Source: Deltaproteobacteria bacterium (GTDB lineage Bacteria; Myxococcota_A; Polyangia; GCA-2747355). Taken from it: a stretch of 64,000 nt of DNA. Below are positions 25,168-33,274 of this stretch, piece by piece. Made by a program: the position numbers and the translations under genes. Below the pieces are notes generated by a model. That model was not told the origin of the DNA and ran no database searches. It saw nothing but the letters and a program-made list of their open reading frames with translations. The stretch spans positions 868,001 to 932,000 of the forward strand of contig JACKDQ010000001.1 in the NCBI GenBank assembly GCA_020633415.1, in the 5' to 3' direction. Every line of letters begins with the position of its first letter. The stretch's first letter is position 1.

Positions 25168-27288
25168 TTAGCGCGTGCGCAGGCGGAAACGCAACTCTTT
25201 GACTTGGCCCGCCTTCACGTGAACAGCCCGCCAGCGCGAGGTGCGCGCACCGACGCGGATCCTCAATCGATGGGTACCGGCAGGCAGATCGATCTTTAGC
25301 GGCGACCGATAGCGTTTGCGTCGTTTGTGGATCTCGATCAGCGCGCCGCGTGGGGCCGTGATATGCAGCGTGGCGGTGCCCGTGCTGTGGCGCGATGTGC
25401 GGTGCGCCGCGCTTTTTGCGTGTGAGGTTCCGATGCCTACATCGGCGGCTTGCGGGGCGGTGGCATCGACGAGCGGCGCGCCGTCGATAGCGACCCGCGG
25501 CTCGGTTGCCTGATCGGCGGGTGAGGCGTCGCGAGCGCCGGTCGCTGCGTCGATCGGCGCACTGGTGTTGATCACCCGAACGCGCGTTGTCTCCTGTCGG
25601 ACCAGCGGGTGCACCGTACGCCTGGTTTGGGTGCGCTTGGCGCGCTGTGTCGCCAGCCACGCACCGGCGAGTGCGCCGAGTGCGACGACGAGTAGGCCAA
25701 TACCCGCGATCTGTAACCAGCGTTTGAGCTGCCTAGTACGGGCGCGGTTCGGTGCCGGTGTTTGCTGCCGCGCTTGGACGGCGATCGGCGGCGGCATTTC
25801 GTCGACGACTGTCGCCACGACCGGCGTCGGTGCGTCCATATCCGGCTCGTCATCGAGCACGCGATGCTCGAGTCGATCCCCTTGGTAGACCAACGGGGCA
25901 GGCATCGTATCTGCGAACGCCGTGCCGTCTCGTCGTGAGTGCTCCGCTTCGATCATCGGCAGGGTGTAATCCTCGCCGATGCTCTTGGCGCTTGCCGAGC
26001 TAGCTGCACCTCCGCGCACCGCTTGTTGGGGTAAGGTGGGCTCGGTGGTGATCGGTCGAGCGTCGCGTACTTGAGTCAGCTCGCCGCTCGCGGCGGTGAG
26101 CGAGCGGCTGCTGATCGGACGACTGCTGATCTCGATCATCGTTTCGGCGAGCTCTGCTGCGCCCAGCGGAGGGGTTGCAGCCTCTTCTGCTGCGTCGGCA
26201 TTCCCTAGGTCGACCAGTGTCTTGTCCGGATCGAGCGTCGGTGTGGGATGCAAGGCGACGTCGTGTTGTCGTGTCGGCGCTTGCTCCAACACGCTGGTGG
26301 TCATGTCGCGGGCGATCAGGCTCTCGTTGCGTGGCGAAAACTCAGCGCGGAGCATCGTCTCACCCTGCTGCGCTGCGGGTTCGGCGAGTCGTGCGGCGAC
26401 CAGATGCCCAAGATCATCTTGGACCGCCATGGCGCCAAAATGCTGATCCAGTTGAGCGCGCACGGCGCGGGCAAACTCAACGGCGGTCGGATAGCGCTCG
26501 TTGGGAGCACGGCTCATCGCCCGGGCGACGATGCGGTCGACCTCCGGTGGTACGGCTTTGATCACGCTCGATGGTGGTGGAAGGTTTTTGCCCAACGAAG
26601 CCATTTGCTGGGTGTTGGTTTCCGACGCGTATGGCGGCCGCCCAGTGAGCGCCTCATAGAGCAGCGCGCCCGCGGCGAATACGTCGACGCGATGATCGAT
26701 CTCGCCACCACAGGCTTGTTCTGGGGGCATGTAGCTGAATTTGCCGCGGATATCACCAGCGACACTGACATGGCTCGAAGTCGCTGCGCGCGCTACGCCA
26801 AAGTCGGTGAGTTTGACGCGACCATCGCGCGAGATCAGCACGTTATGAGGCGTGACATCGCGATGAATGATGCCCAATGGGCGGCCGTCGGCGTCTGTCC
26901 GCTTGTGGGCGTAGTCGAGAGCTTCGAGCACCGTGGCGACGACATAGAGCGCCAAGGGCAGGGGCAGCGGACGCGCCGTCGTGCCCTCGCCGATCAGCGT
27001 TTTGAGGTCCAGGCCGTCGACGTACTCCATCGCGATGTAGTACTGGTTGTTGACCCGGCCAAAGTCGAAGATCTGGACGATGTTGGGATGAGACAGCCGA
27101 ATAACCAGCCGCGCTTCATCTGCCAGGAGCTCGACAACCTCGTCGTCTTCGGTGCACCAGGGCAGCAGGCGTTTGATCGCCAGCACCTTGGGCGTCCCTT
27201 CTAGGCTGTCGGTGCGGCCGACGAACACTTCGGCCATTCCTCCGTAGCCGATGCGCGACAGCAGCTGGTAGCGCCCAAATGTCTCCAT
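25168..27288 (-). CDS. membrane Ser/Thr protein kinase with PEGA-like C-terminus
   Basis: 706 aa. The start was placed at ATG 27286-27288 because the kinase domain begins immediately there (METFGRYQLLSRIGYGGMAE); an upstream extension of 95 codons lacks protein-like composition. Kinase residues: Lys39, HRD with Asp144, DFG with Asp162. A ~250-residue Pro/Ala-rich linker leads to one membrane helix (about 526-546). The last ~70 residues form a PEGA-like beta domain (LHITAPRGALIEI, LPAGTHRLRIRV). Typical of bacterial Hanks-type kinases that sense envelope or surface cues. It is the last gene of a run starting with the SCP2 gene and lies 46 bp after mutH. Confidence 0.9.
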   Translation of the reverse strand: METFGRYQLLSRIGYGGMAEVFVGRTDSLEGTPKVLAIKRLLPWCTEDDEVVELLADEARLVIRLSHPNIVQIFDFGRVNNQYYIAMEYVDGLDLKTLIGEGTTARPLPLPLALYVVATVLEALDYAHKRTDADGRPLGIIHRDVTPHNVLISRDGRVKLTDFGVARAATSSHVSVAGDIRGKFSYMPPEQACGGEIDHRVDVFAAGALLYEALTGRPPYASETNTQQMASLGKNLPPPSSVIKAVPPEVDRIVARAMSRAPNERYPTAVEFARAVRAQLDQHFGAMAVQDDLGHLVAARLAEPAAQQGETMLRAEFSPRNESLIARDMTTSVLEQAPTRQHDVALHPTPTLDPDKTLVDLGNADAAEEAATPPLGAAELAETMIEISSRPISSRSLTAASGELTQVRDARPITTEPTLPQQAVRGGAASSASAKSIGEDYTLPMIEAEHSRRDGTAFADTMPAPLVYQGDRLEHRVLDDEPDMDAPTPVVATVVDEMPPPIAVQARQQTPAPNRARTRQLKRWLQIAGIGLLVVALGALAGAWLATQRAKRTQTRRTVHPLVRQETTRVRVINTSAPIDAATGARDASPADQATEPRVAIDGAPLVDATAPQAADVGIGTSHAKSAAHRTSRHSTGTATLHITAPRGALIEIHKRRKRYRSPLKIDLPAGTHRLRIRVGARTSRWRAVHVKAGQVKELRFRLRTR

Positions 27289-27334
27289 CTTAGCTCGGTA
27301 GTTTGGCCTATCCAACGCGGCGGCACAAATCCGC

Positions 27335-28027
27335 TCAGCTGGCCGATGGACTAGATGGGTCGGTTGCTCGCCAAAGTAGCGCTTCGGTGAAACGAGCGCG
27401 CAAATAGAAGCCGCGTGGGCCACATCGAGACAGCTGGCCATCGTCGGTGAACAGCGCGGCCTGCTGACGGCTATTGGGGGCTTTGGGGCGCAGCTGCAGC
27501 GCTCGTCCCATTCGGGCATCGACCGCATCGATGCCGGCGGTACAGATCGCACCGACGATTTGCTGCCAATCATCGCGCAGCTCAGCCTCTTCGCGCTGAT
27601 CGGGTCGCCAAAGAACGGCGCGGCCGATGCGTCGGTCGGCGGGCGCCGCTTCGACTGCGGCTTGGACTGGAATCCACAGCACCTGGCGCAGCTTGCGCCA
27701 CACGCGGGACTGCTGCCAGCTTTGCTCTGCGATTGCCTCGTGATCTAGCTTACAAACAAAGGTCGACTCGCGGACCCGTCCTGTGCTGTCCATCGGGATC
27801 GTTTTCAGCTCAACGCCCAGTTGGGGAAAATCGGGTTGATCGCGATTACCGGCGCTGGCGCCGAGCCATCGCTCGAGTAGCTCACCGACCTTGCCTTTGG
27901 CTTGGCTGGAGTTTGCCGGCAGCGTCAGATCGAGCTGGCGGGCGAGATCGCCGACGCTTTTGCCGGCCAGCCATTCAGCGCGTGCGAGTAGCTCGGGCAG
28001 GTCGAGCGGTGCGGCGGGCGACGGCAT
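27335..28027 (-). CDS. mutH: DNA mismatch repair endonuclease MutH
   Basis: 230 aa, the length of E. coli MutH (229). Strong family segments: LLERWLGASAGNRDQPDF, LGVELKTIPMDSTGR, WRKLRQVLWIPV, RPKA and PRGFYLRARFTEALL. The catalytic D-E-K set is Asp66, Glu73 and Lys75, with Glu52 in front; each is offset by exactly four residues from E. coli Glu56, Asp70, Glu77 and Lys79. Tyr208 matches Tyr212, which contacts the unmethylated adenine of GATC. MutH nicks the unmethylated strand at hemimethylated GATC when activated by MutS-MutL. It starts 6 bp after the receiver/ATPase gene and precedes a Ser/Thr kinase gene. MutH is rare outside Gammaproteobacteria, so lateral transfer is likely. Confidence 0.95.
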   Translation of the reverse strand: MPSPAAPLDLPELLARAEWLAGKSVGDLARQLDLTLPANSSQAKGKVGELLERWLGASAGNRDQPDFPQLGVELKTIPMDSTGRVRESTFVCKLDHEAIAEQSWQQSRVWRKLRQVLWIPVQAAVEAAPADRRIGRAVLWRPDQREEAELRDDWQQIVGAICTAGIDAVDARMGRALQLRPKAPNSRQQAALFTDDGQLSRCGPRGFYLRARFTEALLWRATDPSSPSAS

Positions 28028-28033
28028 CGCTGT

Positions 28034-28939
28034 TCAGTCGAGCTTCTTGACGATCGTCACGGCGTTGCCGGCGTCGTTGTAGCTCAAGGCATCGACCGAC
28101 ATCCGCGCCAGGAACACGCCGCGTCCGTGATCGGCGAGCAAGTACGCCGGATCGGTCGGATCGGGGAGGTTTTTCCACTGGAAGCCCGCGCCCTGGTCGA
28201 CGATCTCGACGGTGATTTGCTCGGGGCTAACGGTGAGGGTGACTTCGGCGAGGCGCGCGCGCAGTTTTTCGTCGGCGAGGCGCTCGGCATAAACTTCGGG
28301 CAAGCGCCCCGCTTTGAGTGCCGCGGCTTTGTCGGAACCCGAGATGGCGAGATTGCCATGCTCGACGGCGTTGATCACCAGTTCGCGCAGCGCAAGGCGC
28401 AGTTCGTCGAGTTTTGCGCTCGGCACATTGACCTGCAGACTATCGAGGATGCGGTCGACAAAAATCGGCAGGCTGTCGATGTCGCTGGCGACCGTGTAGC
28501 GCGAACGACGCTCAAGCAATCTTGTGCCGGGTGGGAGCTCGCCGCTCAGCGGCTGCGCCTTGAGCGCCGCGCGCATGCGCAAAAGTGCTGCACTCAGATC
28601 ATCGAGCCGTACCGGCTTGCGGATAAAGTCGGTGACGCCGGCGCGGAGAGCTTCGATCGCCATCTCGAACGAGCCATGACCGGTGATCACCGCGATCGGA
28701 ACTTCAGGGGCTTCTTGGCGGACGGCCATCGCTAAGGAAAGCCCGTCACGGTTAGGCATGCGCACGTCGCTGATCAACATGTCCGGGCGATGTTCGCGAA
28801 ACAGTCGCAAACCTTCTTCACCGTCGCATGCGGTTTCAACGACAAAGCCCTCGTCCTCGAGAATGCCGCCAAGCTCCTCGAGCACTAGCGGCTCGTCGTC
28901 GACGAGCAGGATCCGCGCTTTGGTCGCCGATTCAGACAC
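28034..28939 (-). CDS. response regulator: receiver domain fused to RsbW-type ATPase/kinase domain
   Basis: 301 aa. The receiver domain (about 8-125) has Asp14/Asp15, phosphoacceptor Asp58 in LISDVRMP, ITGHGS and FIRKPVR. The C-terminal domain (about 150-300) is a GHKL ATPase of the anti-sigma-factor/RsbW-SpoIIAB type: ELVINAVEHGN (N box), EIVDQGAGF (G1) and ADHGRGVFLARMSVD (G2). Such fusions phosphorylate or bind STAS-type antagonists or sigma factors in partner switching when the receiver is phosphorylated. It lies 35 bp after the sensor kinase gene and 6 bp before mutH. No STAS partner is in the window. Confidence 0.88.
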   Translation of the reverse strand: MSESATKARILLVDDEPLVLEELGGILEDEGFVVETACDGEEGLRLFREHRPDMLISDVRMPNRDGLSLAMAVRQEAPEVPIAVITGHGSFEMAIEALRAGVTDFIRKPVRLDDLSAALLRMRAALKAQPLSGELPPGTRLLERRSRYTVASDIDSLPIFVDRILDSLQVNVPSAKLDELRLALRELVINAVEHGNLAISGSDKAAALKAGRLPEVYAERLADEKLRARLAEVTLTVSPEQITVEIVDQGAGFQWKNLPDPTDPAYLLADHGRGVFLARMSVDALSYNDAGNAVTIVKKLD

Positions 28940-28974
28940 GTCATCAGGTTAGCCGACTTTCTTGTTTTTCGCGA

Positions 28975-30831
28975 TCAGGGATCGACGCGCGCGGTTTGCT
29001 TTTCTGGCGCGGTAAGGGCTTGTGGCAGGCTGATCACAAAGCGGGCACCGCCGCGCTGGCTGCGCTCGACGCTCAGGTCGCCGCCAAACGAACGCACCAA
29101 GCTGTAGCTGATCGACAGACCCAGTCCGGTGCCCTTGCCAGCAACCTTGGTGGTGTAAAAGGGCTGGAAGATCTTGGCAGAGACTTCCTCGGGCACGCCG
29201 GGACCGTTGTCGTCGACGATCAGCGCGATACGCTGGTGCTCTGCGTCGTGCTCGACCGTTATCTCGATCAAGGGGTGTGCCGTTTCTGCGTCGTCGAAGG
29301 CATCGCGGGCATTGTTCAGCAGGTTGATCAGCACTTGCTCGAGTTGCGCCTCGTTGGCGAGCGCTTGTGGGCCAGCAGCATCGATATCGATGACGAGCTC
29401 GATTCCGCGGCTTTTGAACTGCGACTGCAACAGATCGATCACATCATCGACCGGGCGCTTGATCGAGATCGCTGCCAGACTGCGGTCGCCGGGGTGGCCG
29501 AGCATCCTCAGTTGATCGATGATCTTGCTGGCGCGTTGGATCTGGCCCTGCATGCGGGTCAGCTTCTCGCGCATGAAGTCAACGGTCTCACCGGACCCAA
29601 ACGATGTCAGCTTGCGCTCGATCCGCGAGGCCAGCAGGCCGATATTGTTGAGTGGCTGGTTGAGCTCGTGAGCGACACCCGTCGCCATCTCACCGAGACT
29701 GGCCATTTTTGCCGCTTGAATCAGTTGCAGCTCGTTGAGCTTGAGATCGACCTGCAGCTGACGACTTTCTGTGATATCGGCGAAAGCGACCAGCTTTCCG
29801 AGGGGGTTGCCGGCGCTATCGGCGATCACGCTTTCGTGGAGGTGGAGCAGCTTTTCCTCGCCTGATGCGGCGGCGACCAAACGCTCGTCGGCTTGCTGAG
29901 GCTGCATCATCGAGCGATGGGGCAGGGTGCTGCGCGGTTGCCGTTCAAGGGCGGCAAACAGCTCGGCAATCGTCAGCTTGCCGACGACGGCGTCGGCGTC
30001 GTAGCCGAGTACCTCGGCCGCCTTGCTGTTGTAGATCTGGATGCGCTCTTCGTGATCGGTGCCGATGATGCCGACCCACTGAGAGGCATCGAGCAGTCGG
30101 TCGCGAAAGGCGAGATGGCCTTCGGCGGCGATGCGCGCTTGGACCGCCTGTTGCTCGGCGCGTTCACGGCGTCGGATATCGCGGGCCAGCGCTTCGCTCA
30201 GCTGCTCGATCAGGCGCGACAGCGGCTGCTGCAGCGTCCAGCGTGCGGTCAGCAGGATCACCAGCAGGCCGATGCCGAGGCCCAGTCCGAGCAGCGCAGC
30301 GCCGACGGTCATGTAGCGCAGTCGGCCTTCATCGCCCGGCTGGTGGCCGATCACCGCCAGCAAACGCTTTCCGTCGGGAAGCGCGCTGACCACCCAAGCT
30401 CCGCTGTGGCGTCCCAGCGTTTCGGTGATCTCGACGCGGTCACCGATGGTGGGCAAGGTTTGCTGGTAGAGCTCGTTGGCTCGCTTGATCAGCGCGTGGT
30501 GGGTGCTATAGAGCGGCCGGCCATCGGCAGCGAACAGTGCGACTTCAGCATCGGTCAGGGCTGCCGCTTGGGCGGCGATCGCTGCGAGCGGCTCGTTGGG
30601 TTTGGATTTGGCCAGCCGCTTAGCGATGTCGATAACGAAATGACCTTGGTCGATCAGCGCGGCGCTTGTCTGGCGCGTCGTATCGGCAACGTCGTAGATC
30701 ACCATCGCCGCGCCGAAGGTTGTACTGACCAAGCCGATCACCAGGACAAAGCGCCGGAAAATCCGGCGCGCCACACCTGTGGTGGAATCCTCCAGCAGCA
30801 GGCGATGATCGGTGATCGGCGTTTCGGCCAT
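28975..30831 (-). CDS. sensor histidine kinase (membrane, PAS)
   Basis: 618 aa. Two membrane helices (about 27-47 and 173-197) enclose a ~125-residue periplasmic sensor domain. A linker, a PAS domain (about 245-355, ending DITESRQLQ), a HisKA dimerisation helix with His388 (LGEMATGVAHELNQPLNNI) and a HATPase domain (LEQVLINLLNNARDAF, DNGPGVP, GKGTGLGLSISYSLV) follow. The layout matches NtrB/DctB-type kinases. Its neighbour 35 bp downstream, the receiver-ATPase fusion, is the obvious phospho-partner. It is 76 bp after the SCP2 gene. Confidence 0.92.
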   Translation of the reverse strand: MAETPITDHRLLLEDSTTGVARRIFRRFVLVIGLVSTTFGAAMVIYDVADTTRQTSAALIDQGHFVIDIAKRLAKSKPNEPLAAIAAQAAALTDAEVALFAADGRPLYSTHHALIKRANELYQQTLPTIGDRVEITETLGRHSGAWVVSALPDGKRLLAVIGHQPGDEGRLRYMTVGAALLGLGLGIGLLVILLTARWTLQQPLSRLIEQLSEALARDIRRRERAEQQAVQARIAAEGHLAFRDRLLDASQWVGIIGTDHEERIQIYNSKAAEVLGYDADAVVGKLTIAELFAALERQPRSTLPHRSMMQPQQADERLVAAASGEEKLLHLHESVIADSAGNPLGKLVAFADITESRQLQVDLKLNELQLIQAAKMASLGEMATGVAHELNQPLNNIGLLASRIERKLTSFGSGETVDFMREKLTRMQGQIQRASKIIDQLRMLGHPGDRSLAAISIKRPVDDVIDLLQSQFKSRGIELVIDIDAAGPQALANEAQLEQVLINLLNNARDAFDDAETAHPLIEITVEHDAEHQRIALIVDDNGPGVPEEVSAKIFQPFYTTKVAGKGTGLGLSISYSLVRSFGGDLSVERSQRGGARFVISLPQALTAPEKQTARVDP

Positions 30832-30907
30832 ACATCGATGCTAGCGCATCATCGCCGAGTGGCTCTAGCAGCTTGCGGAAAAAGTGCTCGGCACGGCTGA
30901 CGGGGGT

Positions 30908-31339
30908 CTAATACTCTTTAGGGATCTCGCGGATCTTCTTGGTCCAGGAGTCGACGGCCTGCATCAGCGGCAGCAACATCACCATGTTGCCTTCGATCTT
31001 GTAGTCGCTCGAGTTCATCGCGTCGGCTGCGTCGATCTCGCCTCGGTCGAGTTTGACGAACATTTCGTAGCTGGCGGTAACCCGGGCCAGCCCGTCCTTG
31101 AGCGGAGCGAACGGTCGGTCACGCAGGGCCGATGGTGCATCCTCTTCGTCCATCTCGTAGGCGGTACACTTGCCTTTGTCGAAGGTATAGGTCACGTAAA
31201 CATCTTTGTCGTCCGGCGTGTCGAGGGCGAAGATAATCACCTTGCCGGTCAATAGCTGGGCGCGTTTCAGATGATCGGGGTCGTTGTTGCAGATTTCGAT
31301 CGAACTTTCGATCAGTTCTCGCGACATCAGACGGGCCAT
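30908..31339 (-). CDS. SCP2-type sterol-carrier-domain protein
   Basis: 143 aa, soluble. The segments KVIIFALDTPDDKDVYVTYTFDKGKC, LKDGLARVTASYEMFVKLDRGEIDAADAMNSSDYKIEGNM resemble the SCP2 fold: a ligand tunnel formed by a beta sheet and the 'D....G.l....A.....kikG' signature with an Asp/Lys-rich end. Bacterial SCP2 proteins bind lipids or acyl-CoA. It could be first in the run that includes the sensor kinase, but the 76-bp gap leaves that open. No signal peptide. Confidence 0.75.
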   Translation of the reverse strand: MARLMSRELIESSIEICNNDPDHLKRAQLLTGKVIIFALDTPDDKDVYVTYTFDKGKCTAYEMDEEDAPSALRDRPFAPLKDGLARVTASYEMFVKLDRGEIDAADAMNSSDYKIEGNMVMLLPLMQAVDSWTKKIREIPKEY

Positions 31340-31411
31340 GCCGGCACCTCCTCTTTGGAGGCCGAACCTAGCACGGTCGGCAGGGCCTGCAAAACGCCCG
31401 GTTGGCAGCCG

Positions 31412-32086
31412 CTAGATCGGGCCCGATTCAGGCGCTTGTTGGGGCGCGGGCTCGGCGCGCTGATCGAGCACCAGTGCGCAGCGGATGATCCGTTGCTCGA
31501 GTGGGTCGAGACCCAAGGCATCGAGCACCTCTTCGGGGCGGCCGGTTCGGGCGGGGCGCAAGCCGAGGCGTAGCGCGAGCGCGCCTTGGTTGCGCTGGTA
31601 GCTGCAATCTTCGATCAACGGGCGCAGGTCGTAGGGTTTGTTGCGGCGGGTCCGCAAAAGTTCGTTTGCGGCGAGCAGTTCGGCAAGCCGCGACGAGAGG
31701 TCGCCAACCTGCTCAGCAAGCTCAACGCGGTAATCGGCAGCGATCACGCTTGCCGACAATCCGGGGTCGCGCAGCGCGATCGGCTCGACGCGACAAAGTG
31801 GCAGGTCGGGCGGCGCGGCATTTTGCAGGACGTTGAGCAGCGCGCTTGGCTCGGGTGCTTGGCGTAGCCAAATATCGACCAGCTCTGCCTCGCCAATGAA
31901 CCCCAAAGGAAGGGGTGCGGCGAACTGAATCCGCGGTCGCTTCTTGAAGCCCCCGCGGTAGGCCAGTGCAACCTGGGCGCGGGTCAGCAGGCGCTCGAAG
32001 CTTAGCTGCAAGTCGAGGTGACCGATGTAGCGTGCGGCGCCGCGTTTGCCGAATGTGAGCCGATAGCGATGGATCGCGTCGTTCAT
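31412..32086 (-). CDS. DUF2344 / radical-SAM-linked protein
   Basis: 224 aa from ATG 32084-32086. It begins YRLTFGKRGAARYIGHLDLQLSFERLLTRAQ and continues GFKKRPRIQFAAPLPLGFIGEAELVDIWL, the hallmark of the TIGR03936/DUF2344 family. These proteins are usually fused to or directly behind the TIGR03960 B12-binding-type radical SAM protein; here that protein is encoded at 33275-35197, separated by a lipoprotein gene. The biochemical role of the pair is not established. Confidence 0.85.
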   Translation of the reverse strand: MNDAIHRYRLTFGKRGAARYIGHLDLQLSFERLLTRAQVALAYRGGFKKRPRIQFAAPLPLGFIGEAELVDIWLRQAPEPSALLNVLQNAAPPDLPLCRVEPIALRDPGLSASVIAADYRVELAEQVGDLSSRLAELLAANELLRTRRNKPYDLRPLIEDCSYQRNQGALALRLGLRPARTGRPEEVLDALGLDPLEQRIIRCALVLDQRAEPAPQQAPESGPI

Positions 32087-32199
32087 CGCGACCTGAGTAT
32101 GCCAGCTGGGCGACGTTGGCAAGGCCGGGGTTGCTCTTTCTCGCCTCCGGTTGGCTGCGCCTGCGCTTGAGCCGCTCGCTGACGGCAGACGGCAGCCGT

Positions 32200-33192
32200 C
32201 TAGGGGCGGCAGAGCGCGTAGGCGGTCAGCGTTCCCGCGTTGTCCGGTGGAAACAACGCCTGACAGAACCAGCCGTTGGTGCCGCTGGCTCGAGACTCCA
32301 CCAGCCGCGCCGGCTCCGCGCCGACGCTGCTCGGGCTGATCTTGCAGCCACCGCCGATCACTTGCTCGCCGCTGCTGCAACTGGCCGTCATAGGGAGCGC
32401 CTGATCGCCGGCCAGCACTGCTATTGCCTGGCTGGTACTGCCGGCCGGCGGAGACCAGTTGAGGCCGGCCAGTGCCGGACAGTTGGCGAGGCAGGCGACC
32501 GTTGCCCGGTGGTTCTTGCCGGCGCTGCAGATGCATTGCCACAGCCAGCGCCCGTTGAATTGCGCGGGGTAGCTGGCGATGAGCAGGCCGTCGACCGTTT
32601 GATCACACTCGCAGCTACCGCCTGCGGCCAGGGAACCGGTGGGGCACGGGGGCGAGCTGGCGGTAGCGGTGACCGAAGACGAGCCGCGCTGAAGCGCGAT
32701 CAGCGACTGCGGCAGGTCGCTGCAGAACGGCATCGCGGTAGCGCTGGTGCCCTGGCAGGCTATGTCCCAGGCATCCCGAATGTTGAAGCGCACCGCTTCG
32801 AGGCCAGGCCGTGGTGGCGAACCCGTATCCCGGCAGGTATAGCCGCCGCCGAAGACCTGCGGATCTTGTGGGGGGCAGGCGCCTGTCGCCACGTAGGTGC
32901 CGCGAGCCGTGCCTGCGTTGGTCGAGCGGGCGATCGCGAAGGTGACCGTCGTCGGACAGGCCGCACTGTCGGCAAATTGCAGGTCGCTGATCGCGCCGTC
33001 AAACGCGTCAGAACCTGCTCCGTCGGCAGGTGGGCCGTCGCGCCGGCTGCTATCCAATTGGCCGCCATCGTGCGGCGAGCCGTCGCCGGTGCCGCCAGTA
33101 CTCTGATAGCCAAACAGCAGGTGACATGCGCTAAGGTTGAATAGCGCGACCAGCGCCAAGCCCTGTGCGATCTTGTTCAAGCACAACATCAT
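32200..33192 (-). CDS. lipoprotein with Cys-rich repeats
   Basis: 330 aa from the Met at 33190-33192. The signal peptide ends LFNLSAC, giving Cys23, followed by a Gly/Asp/Ser-rich linker (STGGTGDGSPHDGGQLDSS). The mature region repeats a unit of about 60 residues with paired Cys and a G-G-G-C/Y turn (QVFGGGYTCRD, QVIGGGCKIS, LAAGGSCECD) and Trp-Cys pairs near the end of each unit (WLWQCICS, GWFCQAL). This suggests a disulfide-stabilised repeat domain. It interrupts the radical SAM/DUF2344 pair on the same strand, 82 bp after the first and 113 bp before the second. Function unknown. Confidence 0.65.
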   Translation of the reverse strand: MMLCLNKIAQGLALVALFNLSACHLLFGYQSTGGTGDGSPHDGGQLDSSRRDGPPADGAGSDAFDGAISDLQFADSAACPTTVTFAIARSTNAGTARGTYVATGACPPQDPQVFGGGYTCRDTGSPPRPGLEAVRFNIRDAWDIACQGTSATAMPFCSDLPQSLIALQRGSSSVTATASSPPCPTGSLAAGGSCECDQTVDGLLIASYPAQFNGRWLWQCICSAGKNHRATVACLANCPALAGLNWSPPAGSTSQAIAVLAGDQALPMTASCSSGEQVIGGGCKISPSSVGAEPARLVESRASGTNGWFCQALFPPDNAGTLTAYALCRP

Positions 33193-33274
33193 ACGCCGCG
33201 GGTAGGCGCCGAACAATCGCCGGCACAAGTTGGTGCGCACCGGAGCGGCAGGCGCGAAGCGCTGCTAGCTGGCG

